A DNA stretch of 64,000 bases from Pseudoflavitalea rhizosphaerae (GTDB lineage Bacteria > Bacteroidota > Bacteroidia > Chitinophagales > Chitinophagaceae): assembly GCF_003991355.1 (NCBI RefSeq), contig NZ_RCSU01000007.1:186001-250000 (forward strand). Direction: 5' to 3'. Positions 52,444-61,600 of the stretch are shown piece after piece. Position 1 is the first letter of the stretch, and the number at the start of each line of letters is the position of its first letter. The notes beneath the pieces are model-generated. The model saw only the letters and a program-made list of their open reading frames with translations. It had not been told where the DNA came from and made no database searches. The position numbers were made by a program, and so were the translations under genes.

Positions 52444-53598
52444 TCAGTGAGCTGGTGAAGAAACCATGGATGCGATAGTGGCTTTGATGGCCATCAGGAA
52501 CTGGTCAGCATCGTCTTTTGTCAGCGCCAGTGATGGCAGAAGTCGGATCACATTGCCCTTGGCTTCGCCGGTGAATATCTTGTTTTCCCAGAGTAATTTC
52601 TTGCGGAGATCCTTCAGGTGCTCAGGTACATCGAAGCCGATCATCAGTCCCCTTCCGCGAACATGCTGCAGTTCAGGGATCTGCTTCAGTCCTTCCATGA
52701 GGTAATTGCCCACTTCAGCGGCATTGGCCATCAGGTTCTCTTTTTCCATTATTTCCACCACGGCTAACGCTGCTGCACATGCGAGGTGATTGCCACCGAA
52801 TGTAGTGCCGAGCATGGAATGTTTTGGCTGTATATCAGGAGCAATGAGGATGCCACCGATGGGGAAGCCATTACCCATGCCTTTGGCCATGGAATAGATA
52901 TCGGCATTCACGCCTGCAAAATCGTGGGAGAAGAATTTGCCGCTTCTTCCGTATCCGCACTGGATGCCGTCTGCAATATACACTGCGCCATATTCAGTAC
53001 AGAGGTTGCGGATCTTTTTCAGGAATTCGGGAGTAGCCACATTGATGCCGCCAACGCCCTGGATGCCTTCGATGATCACAGACGAGATCTCGCTGCCCTG
53101 CGCCTTGAAACAGGCTTCGAGTGCGGCTTCGTCGTTATAAGGTAGAAAGATGATGTTCGGGTTCTGGTTAACAGGCGCTACAATGGCAGGATTGTCTGTA
53201 GCCGCTACTGCCAAGGATGTTCTCCCGTGGAAACCTTTCTTGAAAGCGATGATCTTCTTACGGCCATTCACAAACGAAGCAAGCTTGAGTGCGTTCTCGT
53301 TGGCTTCAGCGCCGGAATTCACGAGGAAGAGCTGGTAATCTTCTTTACCGGAAAGCTTTCCGAGTTTGGCAGCCAGCTCTTCCTGCAGGGGCATACGAAC
53401 GGAGTTGGAATAGAATCCTACCTTGTTCAGTTGTTCCGTCAATCGCGCCACGTAATGCGGGTGTGTGTGGCCGATAGAGATCACGGCATGGCCGCCATAC
53501 AGGTCGAGGTACTGCGTTCCCTGGTCATCCCATACATTGGAGCCTTTGGCTCTCTCGATGGTGATATTGTTGATGGGATAAACGTCGAAAAGTTTCAT
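52444..53598 (-). CDS. argD: N-acylornithine aminotransferase
   Basis: PLP-dependent transamination of N-acylglutamate semialdehyde to N-acylornithine. The 384-residue class III aminotransferase has LVNSGAEANENALKLA, FKKGFHGRTSLAVAATDN, IADGIQCGYGRSGKFF and the PLP lysine in SMAKGMGNGFPIGGIL. It lies between argC (21 nt) and the carbamoyltransferase gene (8 nt). Confidence 0.96.
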   Translation of the reverse strand: MKLFDVYPINNITIERAKGSNVWDDQGTQYLDLYGGHAVISIGHTHPHYVARLTEQLNKVGFYSNSVRMPLQEELAAKLGKLSGKEDYQLFLVNSGAEANENALKLASFVNGRKKIIAFKKGFHGRTSLAVAATDNPAIVAPVNQNPNIIFLPYNDEAALEACFKAQGSEISSVIIEGIQGVGGINVATPEFLKKIRNLCTEYGAVYIADGIQCGYGRSGKFFSHDFAGVNADIYSMAKGMGNGFPIGGILIAPDIQPKHSMLGTTFGGNHLACAAALAVVEIMEKENLMANAAEVGNYLMEGLKQIPELQHVRGRGLMIGFDVPEHLKDLRKKLLWENKIFTGEAKGNVIRLLPSLALTKDDADQFLMAIKATIASMVSSPAH

Positions 53599-53619
53599 TA
53601 TGCTGCTTTTTCCTTTGTA

Positions 53620-54630
53620 CTAAAAATAGTTTGCTTTCAGCCTGAGGCCTGCGCATTCATCCAGGCCGGAGATCAGGTTCATGTTCTGAACTGCCTGTCC
53701 GGATGCACCTTTCAGGAGGTTATCGATCACAGAGTGAACCACCAGTTTGCTGCCTACTTTCTCCAGCTGGATCACACATTTGTTGTTGTTCACCGCCTGT
53801 TTGAGGAAGATGGGCTCCTTGCTGAGGATGGTGAAGGGGGCATCCTGGTAAAAATCTTCATACAGTTTGTAGAGCTCTGTTTCGCTGAGATCACAATCTA
53901 CCTGCGAGCTGATGAAGATGCCGCGGGTGAAATCACCGCGCCAGGGGATGAAGTTGAGATCGCTTTCCTTTTTTCCTTTTTCATTGGCTGCACCGAATCC
54001 GGGTTGCAGTTGAGCAAGGCTTTGGGAGATCTCTTTCACATGCTGGTGCGTGAGCGTTTTGTAAGCACCGATATTATTGGCCCTCCAACTGAAATGGCTG
54101 GTGGCTGCGAGGCTTTGCCCTGCGCCTGTGGAACCGGTAATACCGGTGGTATTGATCTGTTCCAGCAGACCGGCTTTGGCCAGTGGTAACAATCCAAGCT
54201 GGATGGCCGTGGCAAAACAGCCTGGATTGGCGATATTGGTCGCGTTGCGGATGGCTTCCTTATTGAGCTCGGGAAGGCCATATACAAATGCCCTGTTATC
54301 GATGGTATGATTAGGCAGCAGGCGGAAGTCCTGCGACAGATCGATGATCTTCACATGGGGAGCGATGGTGTTCTCCTGGAGGAATTTCCTGGCTTCGCCA
54401 TGACCAACGCAGAGGAAGAGTACGTCGATATCCTGGCTGAGATCTGCGGCAAACACGAGTGGTGTTTCGCCTACGAGGTCCTGGTGGATGGAGCTGACGG
54501 GTTTTCCTGCGTTACTGCGACTATGGATGAACGATATATTGGCATTGGGGTGGTTGATCAGCAACCTGATCAGTTCACCGCCGGTGTAACCGGCTCCGCC
54601 AACGATACCGATACTGATTTTTGACGCCAT
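53620..54630 (-). CDS. argC: N-acetyl-gamma-glutamyl-phosphate reductase
   Basis: NADPH-dependent reduction of N-acylglutamyl phosphate to the semialdehyde. The 336-residue product has the nucleotide-binding GIVGGAGYTGGELIRLL, the active-site cysteine in NIANPGCFATAIQLGLLPL, and SHFSWRANNIGAYKTLTHQH. It follows argG by 2 nt. In this pathway it may act on the succinylated substrate. Confidence 0.96.
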   Translation of the reverse strand: MASKISIGIVGGAGYTGGELIRLLINHPNANISFIHSRSNAGKPVSSIHQDLVGETPLVFAADLSQDIDVLFLCVGHGEARKFLQENTIAPHVKIIDLSQDFRLLPNHTIDNRAFVYGLPELNKEAIRNATNIANPGCFATAIQLGLLPLAKAGLLEQINTTGITGSTGAGQSLAATSHFSWRANNIGAYKTLTHQHVKEISQSLAQLQPGFGAANEKGKKESDLNFIPWRGDFTRGIFISSQVDCDLSETELYKLYEDFYQDAPFTILSKEPIFLKQAVNNNKCVIQLEKVGSKLVVHSVIDNLLKGASGQAVQNMNLISGLDECAGLRLKANYF

Positions 54631-54632
54631 GA

Positions 54633-55832
54633 TTATTGCTTGTTTTCTTCTGTTACTGCATTCCAGATAGCTGTCTGGTTACCGAAGATCTTGGAGAATC
54701 CTCTCACGTCTTCGCCGCTCCAGCCGTTGTTCATTTCTCCGTACTTGCCGAATTTGCTGCTCATAAGATCGAATTTGCTTTCGATACCGATGATCTGGAA
54801 TCGGTAAGGCGCCAGGTGAACATACACATCACCGGTTACATTCTGTTGTGCATTTTGGAGGAAGGCTTCGATATCGCGCATCACCGGATCGAGGATCTGA
54901 CCCTCATGAAGCCAGTTGCCGTAGAACTGCGCCAACTGGTCTTTCCAGTTGAGCTGCCATTTGGTGAGCACATGTTTTTCAAGTGCATGGTGTGCTTTAA
55001 GGATAACCATTGGTGCCGCCGCTTCAAAACCTACGCGGCCTTTGATTCCGATGATGGTATCGCCTACATGGATATCACGCCCCACTCCGTAAGCGCCGGC
55101 AATTGTTTGCAGGTATTGAATGGCTTCGGCAGGATGCGCGAATGCTTTTCCGTCGATCGCTTTCAGCTCGCCTTTCTCGAAAGAGAGTTTCACTTCGCGT
55201 TCTTCTTTGGCAGTAACTTGTGTGGGCCATGCTTCTTCAGGGAGCATGCCTTTGGAGTTGAGGGTTTCTTTACCGCCAACGCTGGTGCCCCAGAGGCCTT
55301 TATTGATAGAGTACATGGCTTTGTTGAAGTTCATATCAACGCCCTTACCCCTGAGGTATTCGATCTCTGCTTCGCGGCTCAGTTTGAGGTCTCGGATGGG
55401 AGTGATGATCTCCACGTTGGGGATCATGATATGGAAGATCATGTCGAAACGCACCTGGTCGTTACCGGCACCGGTAGAACCGTGGGCAACAGCTTCTGCG
55501 CCGAGTTTCTGAACATGTTCTGCGATGTGGACGGCTTGTACAAGTCGCTCTGCACTCACGCTCAGCGGGTAGGTATTGTTCTTGAGTACGTTTCCGTACA
55601 CGAGGAAGCGAATGATACGGTCGTAGTACGATTTCACGGCATCCACAGTGGTATGTGATTTCACACCGAGCTTGTAAGCATGCGCTTCGATCTGTTTCAG
55701 TTCTTCTTCACTGAACCCGCCGGTGTTCACAATAATGGAATGCACTTCATAACCTTTATCTTCTCCGAGATATTTAACGCAGTACGACGTGTCAAGACCG
55801 CCGCTGAATCCGAGTACAATTTTCTTTGCCAT
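54633..55832 (-). CDS. argG: Argininosuccinate synthase
   Basis: ATP-dependent joining of citrulline and aspartate. The 399-residue product starts with the PP-loop VLGFSGGLDTSYCVKYLGE and has EAVAHGSTGAGNDQVRFDM and GTSVGGKETLNSKGM. It is the second gene of the operon, 18 nt after the GNAT gene and 2 nt before argC. Confidence 0.97.
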   Translation of the reverse strand: MAKKIVLGFSGGLDTSYCVKYLGEDKGYEVHSIIVNTGGFSEEELKQIEAHAYKLGVKSHTTVDAVKSYYDRIIRFLVYGNVLKNNTYPLSVSAERLVQAVHIAEHVQKLGAEAVAHGSTGAGNDQVRFDMIFHIMIPNVEIITPIRDLKLSREAEIEYLRGKGVDMNFNKAMYSINKGLWGTSVGGKETLNSKGMLPEEAWPTQVTAKEEREVKLSFEKGELKAIDGKAFAHPAEAIQYLQTIAGAYGVGRDIHVGDTIIGIKGRVGFEAAAPMVILKAHHALEKHVLTKWQLNWKDQLAQFYGNWLHEGQILDPVMRDIEAFLQNAQQNVTGDVYVHLAPYRFQIIGIESKFDLMSSKFGKYGEMNNGWSGEDVRGFSKIFGNQTAIWNAVTEENKQ

Positions 55833-55850
55833 CGCTTTCTTCCAAATGGT

Positions 55851-56573
55851 TTAAAAATTAAAGATCTGTTGAAACAGTTTTTTTGATTTGTTGGCAGGTT
55901 TGCCGTCTTTGTCTTTACTGTCTTTATTAATGAAAGGTTGCAGGAATTTCCACTGTTTGAAACGGAGGAGTCTTTCCAGCACAGTTTTCTTTTCTTCAAA
56001 GAATTCTTTTGTTTCCTGGGGCTGGTAGTGATCTTTGGGATCGAAGAGCATGGCGGTACACATGCAATTCTTTCTCTCTTTGCTCATGAGGATCTCATAG
56101 TTCACACAGCTTTTGCAGCCAGCCCAGAATGCTTCGTCCTGGGTGAGCTCGGAATAGGTAACGGGCTCGTATCCCAGTTCGCTGTTGATCTTCATCACAG
56201 CAAGACCGGTAGTGAGGCCGAATATCTTGGCATCAGGATATTTCTGCCTGGAGAGATCGAAGATCTTGCGTTTGATCATCTTGGCCAGTCCGCCCTTCCT
56301 GAAGTTGGGAGAAACGATCAGTCCCGAGTTTGCCACGTATTCTCCGTGCCCCCAGGTTTCGATATAGCAAAAGCCGGCCCATACGCCATCCTGGTTGAAG
56401 GCGATAACGGCTTTTCCTTCACGCATTTTCAGTTGGATATAATCTGGGGTTCTTTTAGCGATGCCCGTTCCTCTTGCTTTGGCAGAGGAAGCCATTTCAT
56501 CACAGATAATCTGAGCAAAGCTCAGATGGGATTCATCGGCAATAAGAACCTGGAATTTTTGTTGAGTTTCCAT
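55851..56573 (-). CDS. GNAT family acyltransferase, first gene of the arginine operon (candidate N-acylglutamate synthase)
   Basis: A 240-residue protein with one GNAT domain at about residues 1-165: the acyl-CoA loop appears as SPNFRKGGLAKMI with a preceding GLIVSPN strand, and a late SELGYEPVTYSELT. After the domain lie a cysteine set (C153, C156, C170, C172; AGCKSCVNYE and RKNCMCTAM) and a lysine-rich C-terminus. No argA or argJ is present, and this gene opens an otherwise complete pathway, so it is the natural candidate for acylating glutamate, with acetyl- or succinyl-CoA. That is an inference from position; close sequence identity to a characterised synthase cannot be checked here. The leader before it is about 310 nt. 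Confidence 0.82.
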   Translation of the reverse strand: METQQKFQVLIADESHLSFAQIICDEMASSAKARGTGIAKRTPDYIQLKMREGKAVIAFNQDGVWAGFCYIETWGHGEYVANSGLIVSPNFRKGGLAKMIKRKIFDLSRQKYPDAKIFGLTTGLAVMKINSELGYEPVTYSELTQDEAFWAGCKSCVNYEILMSKERKNCMCTAMLFDPKDHYQPQETKEFFEEKKTVLERLLRFKQWKFLQPFINKDSKDKDGKPANKSKKLFQQIFNF

Positions 56574-56746
56574 TTATGGCTCTACAATAAAAAGGGTGAA
56601 CAATGACGAGACAATTCAGATGATGCATTGAAGGAACGCAGGATTACCCGCCAGTGGCCGGGCTCGCATAGTTCCAATAAAAGATCAGGGGGAATACTAT
56701 GGTGATTGAGTATCAACGTCGTACATGGACGGGAACAGGCTGAAAG

Positions 56747-56771
56747 TAAAAAACTGTACGGAGCTGTACAG
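56747..56771 (-). terminator. Possible attenuator-type terminator in the arginine operon leader
   Basis: On the minus strand CTGTAC-AGCTCC-GTACAG is followed by TTTTTT, in the transcribed leader about 175 nt before the first start codon. The stem is only six pairs, so termination would be weak or conditional. Confidence 0.4.
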
Positions 56772-56784
56772 GAAAAATCCCACG

Positions 56785-56832
56785 CACTATAGTACTGGCA
56801 GTAAGTGCCAGAACATCAGCGAGTGTATAGTG
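56785..56832 (-). other. Structured RNA element in the arginine operon leader
   Basis: A closing stem, CACTATA (minus strand, 56832-56826) with TATAGTG (56791-56785), encloses an inner hairpin CTGGCA-CTTAC-TGCCAG (56811-56795). It lies 14 nt upstream, in transcript order, of the terminator-like hairpin. The arrangement resembles a sensor followed by an expression platform, but it matches no riboswitch class I know. Confidence 0.4.
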
Positions 56833-56889
56833 GAGATTTTTTTGCATTTCTCTAATAGATGTACTTTGAACTCAAATTTTTTATCAGCA

Positions 56890-56948
56890 CAAATGTAAAC
56901 ACGTTTTTTGGTTTACACGGGTTTTTAAGTGTAAAATTTTCGTTTACA
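56890..56948 (-). promoter_or_regulatory. Promoter and candidate operators of the arginine operon
   Basis: Minus-strand TACATTTG (56890-56897) is a perfect -7 element. It overlaps the first of two inverted repeats: TGTAAAC (56894-56900) with GTTTACA (56911-56917), and TGTAAA (56930-56935) with GTTTACA (56942-56948). Four half-sites over the promoter suggest a repressor operator, plausibly for an arginine-responsive regulator, though the sequence is not the Enterobacterial ARG box. Confidence 0.5.
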
Positions 56949-57000
56949 TTTTCCTGCCCGCCTTGTGGGGCCTGGAGGCAACAGCTTCAAAGGCAGCCTT

Positions 57001-57759
57001 TTATTTGCTGATTACGGGGATGGAGTGGATAGCAGCGCTCATTTCTCGGATCAGTCCCGCGTCCTTTTCGATGGCATTGCCGATCACGATCACGTCTGCC
57101 CCCGCCTTGCAATTGCGGTAAGCCTTCTCAGGATCTGTAATACCACCGCCAATCACGAGGGGGGCCTCAATCACTTTCGATACATTTTCGATCATGCTTT
57201 CGGTGATCGGTCTTCTCGCGCCGCTGCCGGCATCCATGTAGATAAGTTTCATGCCCAGCATCTCGCCTGCCATGGCTGTACACATGGCAATTTCATTCTT
57301 ATCTGCCGGAATAGGTGTTGCATTGCTGATATAACTTACGGTAGTGGGAGCTCCGCCATCGATGACCATATAACCGGTGGAAATGATCTCCAGCCCGCTT
57401 TGCTTCACCTGTGGTGCAGAAATCACGTGCTGCCCGATCAGTAATTCCGGGTTACGACCTGAAATGAGCGAAAGGTATAAGAGTGCGTCCGCATGCCTGG
57501 ACAACTGGGAGGGGGACCCCGGGAATAATACCACGGGAATATTACATTCTTTCTTTACCTGCATTACCACCTCATCGAGGTGATTGGAAACAACGAGGCT
57601 ACCGCCGATCAGGAGATAGTCTACGGATGCGTCCATTGCCAGGGTTGTTAATTCAGTGATCTTTTCTACGGTCACTTTATCCGGATCAATGAGAACGGCA
57701 AACGATTTATGTCCTTTCGCTTTCTGTAAGAGTAGTGATTGGTAAATACGATTCGTCAT
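57001..57759 (-). CDS. pcrB: Geranylgeranylglyceryl/heptaprenylglyceryl phosphate synthase family protein
   Basis: TIM-barrel prenyltransferase that joins a polyprenyl diphosphate to sn-glycerol-1-phosphate. The 252-residue product has the family blocks FAVLIDPDKVT, YLLIGGSLVVSNHLDEVV, VVLFPGSPSQLS, YMDAGSGARRPIT and the phosphate-binding PLVIGGGITDPEKA. Archaeal members start ether-lipid synthesis; Bacteroidetes homologues exist but their physiological product is not settled. The start is the ATG at 57759; the codon at 57783 is TTG. The stop codon is close to the arginine operon promoter region, on the same strand. Confidence 0.93.
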   Translation of the reverse strand: MTNRIYQSLLLQKAKGHKSFAVLIDPDKVTVEKITELTTLAMDASVDYLLIGGSLVVSNHLDEVVMQVKKECNIPVVLFPGSPSQLSRHADALLYLSLISGRNPELLIGQHVISAPQVKQSGLEIISTGYMVIDGGAPTTVSYISNATPIPADKNEIAMCTAMAGEMLGMKLIYMDAGSGARRPITESMIENVSKVIEAPLVIGGGITDPEKAYRNCKAGADVIVIGNAIEKDAGLIREMSAAIHSIPVISK

Positions 57760-57869
57760 GCCTGTGCTATTGGATCTATGCAAAAATGCGAAAACTTTTC
57801 CGTAATAACGAGGGGAGTTTTAACTCTCTGTCAGGGACATATGAATTTCTATTATTCTCATTTAGGTTG

Positions 57870-58028
57870 GGGGTGGCCGATTGGGGGTGTTGGGGTGGGC
57901 TGACAAAACAAACCAACGCTTTTTTGGGTTATTTGGGTTCTGGCAGGAGGGATGGGCAGTGGAGCTGGGATGGGCTGTGGGGCTTTTGTTTTGAAGGCCC
58001 TTCCCAACACCTCCAACCGGCCACTGGG
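57870..58028. repeat. Nested palindromic element, copy 3 (diverged)
   Basis: About 160 bp with an imperfect inverted repeat at its ends (left GTGGCCGATTGGGGGTGTTG, right complement GTGGCCGGTTGGAGGTGTTG). The inner ends correspond to those of the copies at 5007 and 5304: GGGCTGACAAAACAAACCAA on one side and GGGCCTTCAAAACAAAAGCC (reverse complement) on the other. Internal sequence is G-rich. No gene is apparent; the open frames here run through the repeat. Confidence 0.55.
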
Positions 58029-58684
58029 CACTATGAGTGGGCTGGATGGATTTCAAAAAATTCTTATGTCCCTGCAGAGAGTGGGTGGTGGGGGATGGTG
58101 GTGGTGCAGCAGGGTGGATTGTTTTTGAGAGCGTGTGTTACTAACATGGTGGGATATGCGGTGGAAAAGTGGACAATTGTTGCCAGCTGTATTAAAGCAT
58201 CATTAAGTTTTAGGGAAATGATAAAATACCCAATTGCAGTATGTCGATTCAGAGATGCCAGATAAATCCTTACTACAATTAATTTGTTGAGGATTAATAT
58301 TTCGGGTGATCAATACTGTTAGTATTTGATTGTGGTACCAGATTTGAAGAGAAGGATTTTCACTGCATAAAAAAATGCTGCGGCGGTGGTAAACAAATTC
58401 CTGGAATAGCTGTAATTCAATGGCCATTTGGCATAACCGGCATGGGGATTGAATTAGTGCGATATATATAATACAGAATTCTATGATGAAAAACAAAAAA
58501 AAGTTTGCCAGGTTCCGGCCGGAAATGCCTCAAAAATCCAGGAACGCAATGCCAGTAAGCGATAGCTAATTTTTACATCTCTTATCCACAGTTTGTGCAT
58601 ATTTAGAAGTCCGGATTTTGGATTCCAAAAGATACTTTCGTTTTCCTCATTCACTATAATCATTAACGTTTAATTTCTAACCTT
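58029..58684. other. Intergenic stretch upstream of the ribonucleotide reductase
   Basis: No convincing gene, tRNA or known riboswitch. GATACTTTCG near 58633 is one mismatch from the -7 promoter consensus and may drive the downstream gene. The remaining sequence is AT-rich and unremarkable. Confidence 0.4.
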
Positions 58685-61600
58685 ATGACGAATAAAAAGC
58701 AATCTGGCAAGGGTTTGCAGTTCAGCCGTCGCTTTACCCGGGAGGGTACCGATGTGTTCGACCTGTTCGAGTACGATTATCGTACCTCCGTGATCCGCAA
58801 TCCAAGCGGGGAAGTGGTGTTTGAAATGACCAATGTAGAGGTACCGAAACAGTGGTCGCAGATTGCTACAGATATTCTCGCCCAGAAATATTTCCGCAAA
58901 GCTGGAGTTCCCCAGACCGATGGCTCAACAGGCCGCGAAACCTCGGTGAAACAGGTTGCCCATCGTATGGCCAACTGCTGGCGGGTATGGGGCGAACGTT
59001 ATGGTTATTTCGCAACATCCAAAGATGCACAGGTCTTCTATGAAGAACTGGTATACTGTATCCTCAACCAGTCTTGCACGCCCAACTCTCCCCAGTGGTT
59101 CAATACCGGCCTCTTCGAGAGCTATGGCATCAAGGGCAAACCACAGGGCCATTATTATGTGGATCCGGTGGATGGTAAACTCAAGAAATCAACTTCAGCA
59201 TATGAACGCCCCCAGCCACACGCCTGCTTCATCCTCAGTGTGGAGGACGACCTGGTAAATGATGGTGGTATCATGGACCTCTGGATGCGTGAAGCGCGCA
59301 TCTTCAAATATGGAAGCGGCGTAGGTACCAACTTCTCCCATATTCGCGGAGAAGGTGAAAAGCTTAGCGGCGGCGGCACTTCCAGTGGGCTTATGAGCTT
59401 CCTGAAGATCGGCGACCGCGCTGCAGGAGCTATCAAGTCCGGCGGCACCACCAGGCGCGCAGCCAAAATGGTCTGCCTGGACCTCGATCACCCGGAAGTG
59501 CTGGACTTCATCAACTGGAAGATGGAGGAAGAAAAGAAAGTGGCCGCCCTCATCGCCGCCGGTTATCCCAGCGATTATGAAGGCGAGGCTTATCGCACAG
59601 TGAGCGGACAAAACTCCAACAATTCCGTTCGCGTCCCCAATGAGTTCTTCACCAAACTGGAGAACAATGAAGACTGGGAGCTGAAAGCGCGTACAGATGG
59701 CCGTGTGATGAAGAAAGTGCCGGCCCGCGAAGTTTGGAACCAGATCGCTTATGCCGCCTGGCGCTGCGCCGACCCCGGCACACAATACGATACCACCATC
59801 AATGAATGGCATACATCTCCCAAAGGTGGTCGTATCAACGCTTCCAATCCCTGCAGCGAGTATATGTTCCTGGACAATACCGCCTGTAACCTGGCTTCCG
59901 CCAACCTCCGCAAATTCTACGATGAGAACACAAACGTCTTCGACGTTGAAGGGTTTGAATATACATGCCGTCTCTGGACAGTAGTACTGGAAGTGTCTGT
60001 ACTGATGGCGCAGTTCCCATCCAAAGAAGTGGCGCAACTGAGCTATGATTACCGTACTCTCGGTCTCGGATATGCCAACTTAGGCTCCATGCTGATGGTG
60101 ATGGGCATCGCTTATGATAGTGAGGAAGCCCGCGGTATTGCAGGTGCTCTCACGGCTATCATGACTGGTATCGCCTATAAAACATCCGCTGAAATGGCCG
60201 GTATCCTCGGACCATTCGATCGTTATAAAGAGAATGCAGAAGATATGATGCGTGTAATGCGCAATCATCGTCTGGCTGCCTATGATGCAGATGAATATGA
60301 GGGATTGAGTGTGAAACCTGTTGGCATAAAAGCAAAATATTGCCCGGACTACCTGCTCAAAGCCGCTACCAAAGCCTGGGATGAAGCGGTTCAGTTGGGC
60401 GAGCAATATGGTTATCGCAATGCACAAACTACGGTGATAGCGCCTACTGGAACTATCGGCCTGGTAATGGATTGCGATACTACCGGTGTTGAGCCTGATT
60501 TCGCACTGGTGAAATTCAAGAAACTTTCCGGTGGCGGTTATTTCAAGATCATCAACCAGTCTGTTCCGACGGCTCTCAAAAATCTCGGTTATGGACAGAA
60601 AGAGATCGAAGCCATTGTGAAATACGCTGTAGGCGCCGGTAACTTTGCAGGCGCTCCGCATATCAATCACCAAACACTCAGTGAAAAAGGATTCATTGCC
60701 GAAGAGATCAAAAAACTGGATGCAGCCGTGGGGTCTGCTTTCGAAATAGGTTTCGTATTCAATGTTTATACGCTCGGAGAAGAATGCCTGCAACGCCTCG
60801 GTTTCAAACCTGAACAATATTTTAACTTCGAATGGAGCCTGCTGGAAGCGCTCGGTTTCACTGATGAGCAGATAGAAGCAGCCAATGATTATGTTTGCGG
60901 AACCATGACCGTTGAAGGCGCACCATATCTCAAAGCCGAACACCTCCCGGTATTCGATTGCGCCAACAAATGCGGCAACAAAGGACAGCGCTATATCCAT
61001 GCACATGGGCATATCCGTATGATGGCCAGTGCACAACCCTTCCTCAGCGGCGCCATCTCCAAAACCATCAACCTTCCCAACGAAGCAAAAGTGGAAGAGA
61101 TCGCCGATGCTTATATGATGAGCTGGCAACTGGGCCTCAAAGCCTGCGCCCTCTACCGCGATGGCAGCAAACTCAGCCAGCCCCTCAGCAACAAGAGCGA
61201 CAAGAAAAAGAAATCGGAAGAAGATACTACTGCTGTAGCAGAACAACAACCTGTAGCCGAACAGCAACAGGAATCCATGATCGTTGACATGAGCAAACTC
61301 ACGATCCAGGAGCTGCTTGATGAAGTACAGAAACGTGTACAGGCTTCTCCCGATACAAAACTGAAACGCCAGCTGGCACGTATCGTAGAGCATAGAACGC
61401 TGCCGGCTAAACGAAGAGGCTATACGCAGAAAGCCAAGATAAACGGACAAACCATTTTCCTCCGCACCGGAGAATATTCAGACGGAACTGTAGGTGAGAT
61501 CTTCATCGATATGGCTAAAGAAGGCGCCACCATGCGCAGCATGTTGAACTGCTTTGCCATTGCAGTGTCTATCGGCCTTCAATATGGTGTGCCGTTGGAA

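Noticed and set aside
58016-58030. GGCCACTGGGCAC upstream of the B12-dependent ribonucleotide reductase, resembling part of a cobalamin riboswitch (GCCACTG)
   Set aside because: The other conserved parts, including the B12 box, are absent, and the bases belong to the inverted repeat of nested element copy 3.
57735-58265. Long plus-strand frame over the pcrB start and the G-rich region
   Set aside because: Runs through an imperfect inverted repeat and the opposite strand of pcrB; Gly/Trp-rich composition from G-rich DNA.
58203-58663. Two short minus-strand frames before the ribonucleotide reductase
   Set aside because: No family resemblance, no promoter or start context; ordinary AT-rich intergenic sequence.
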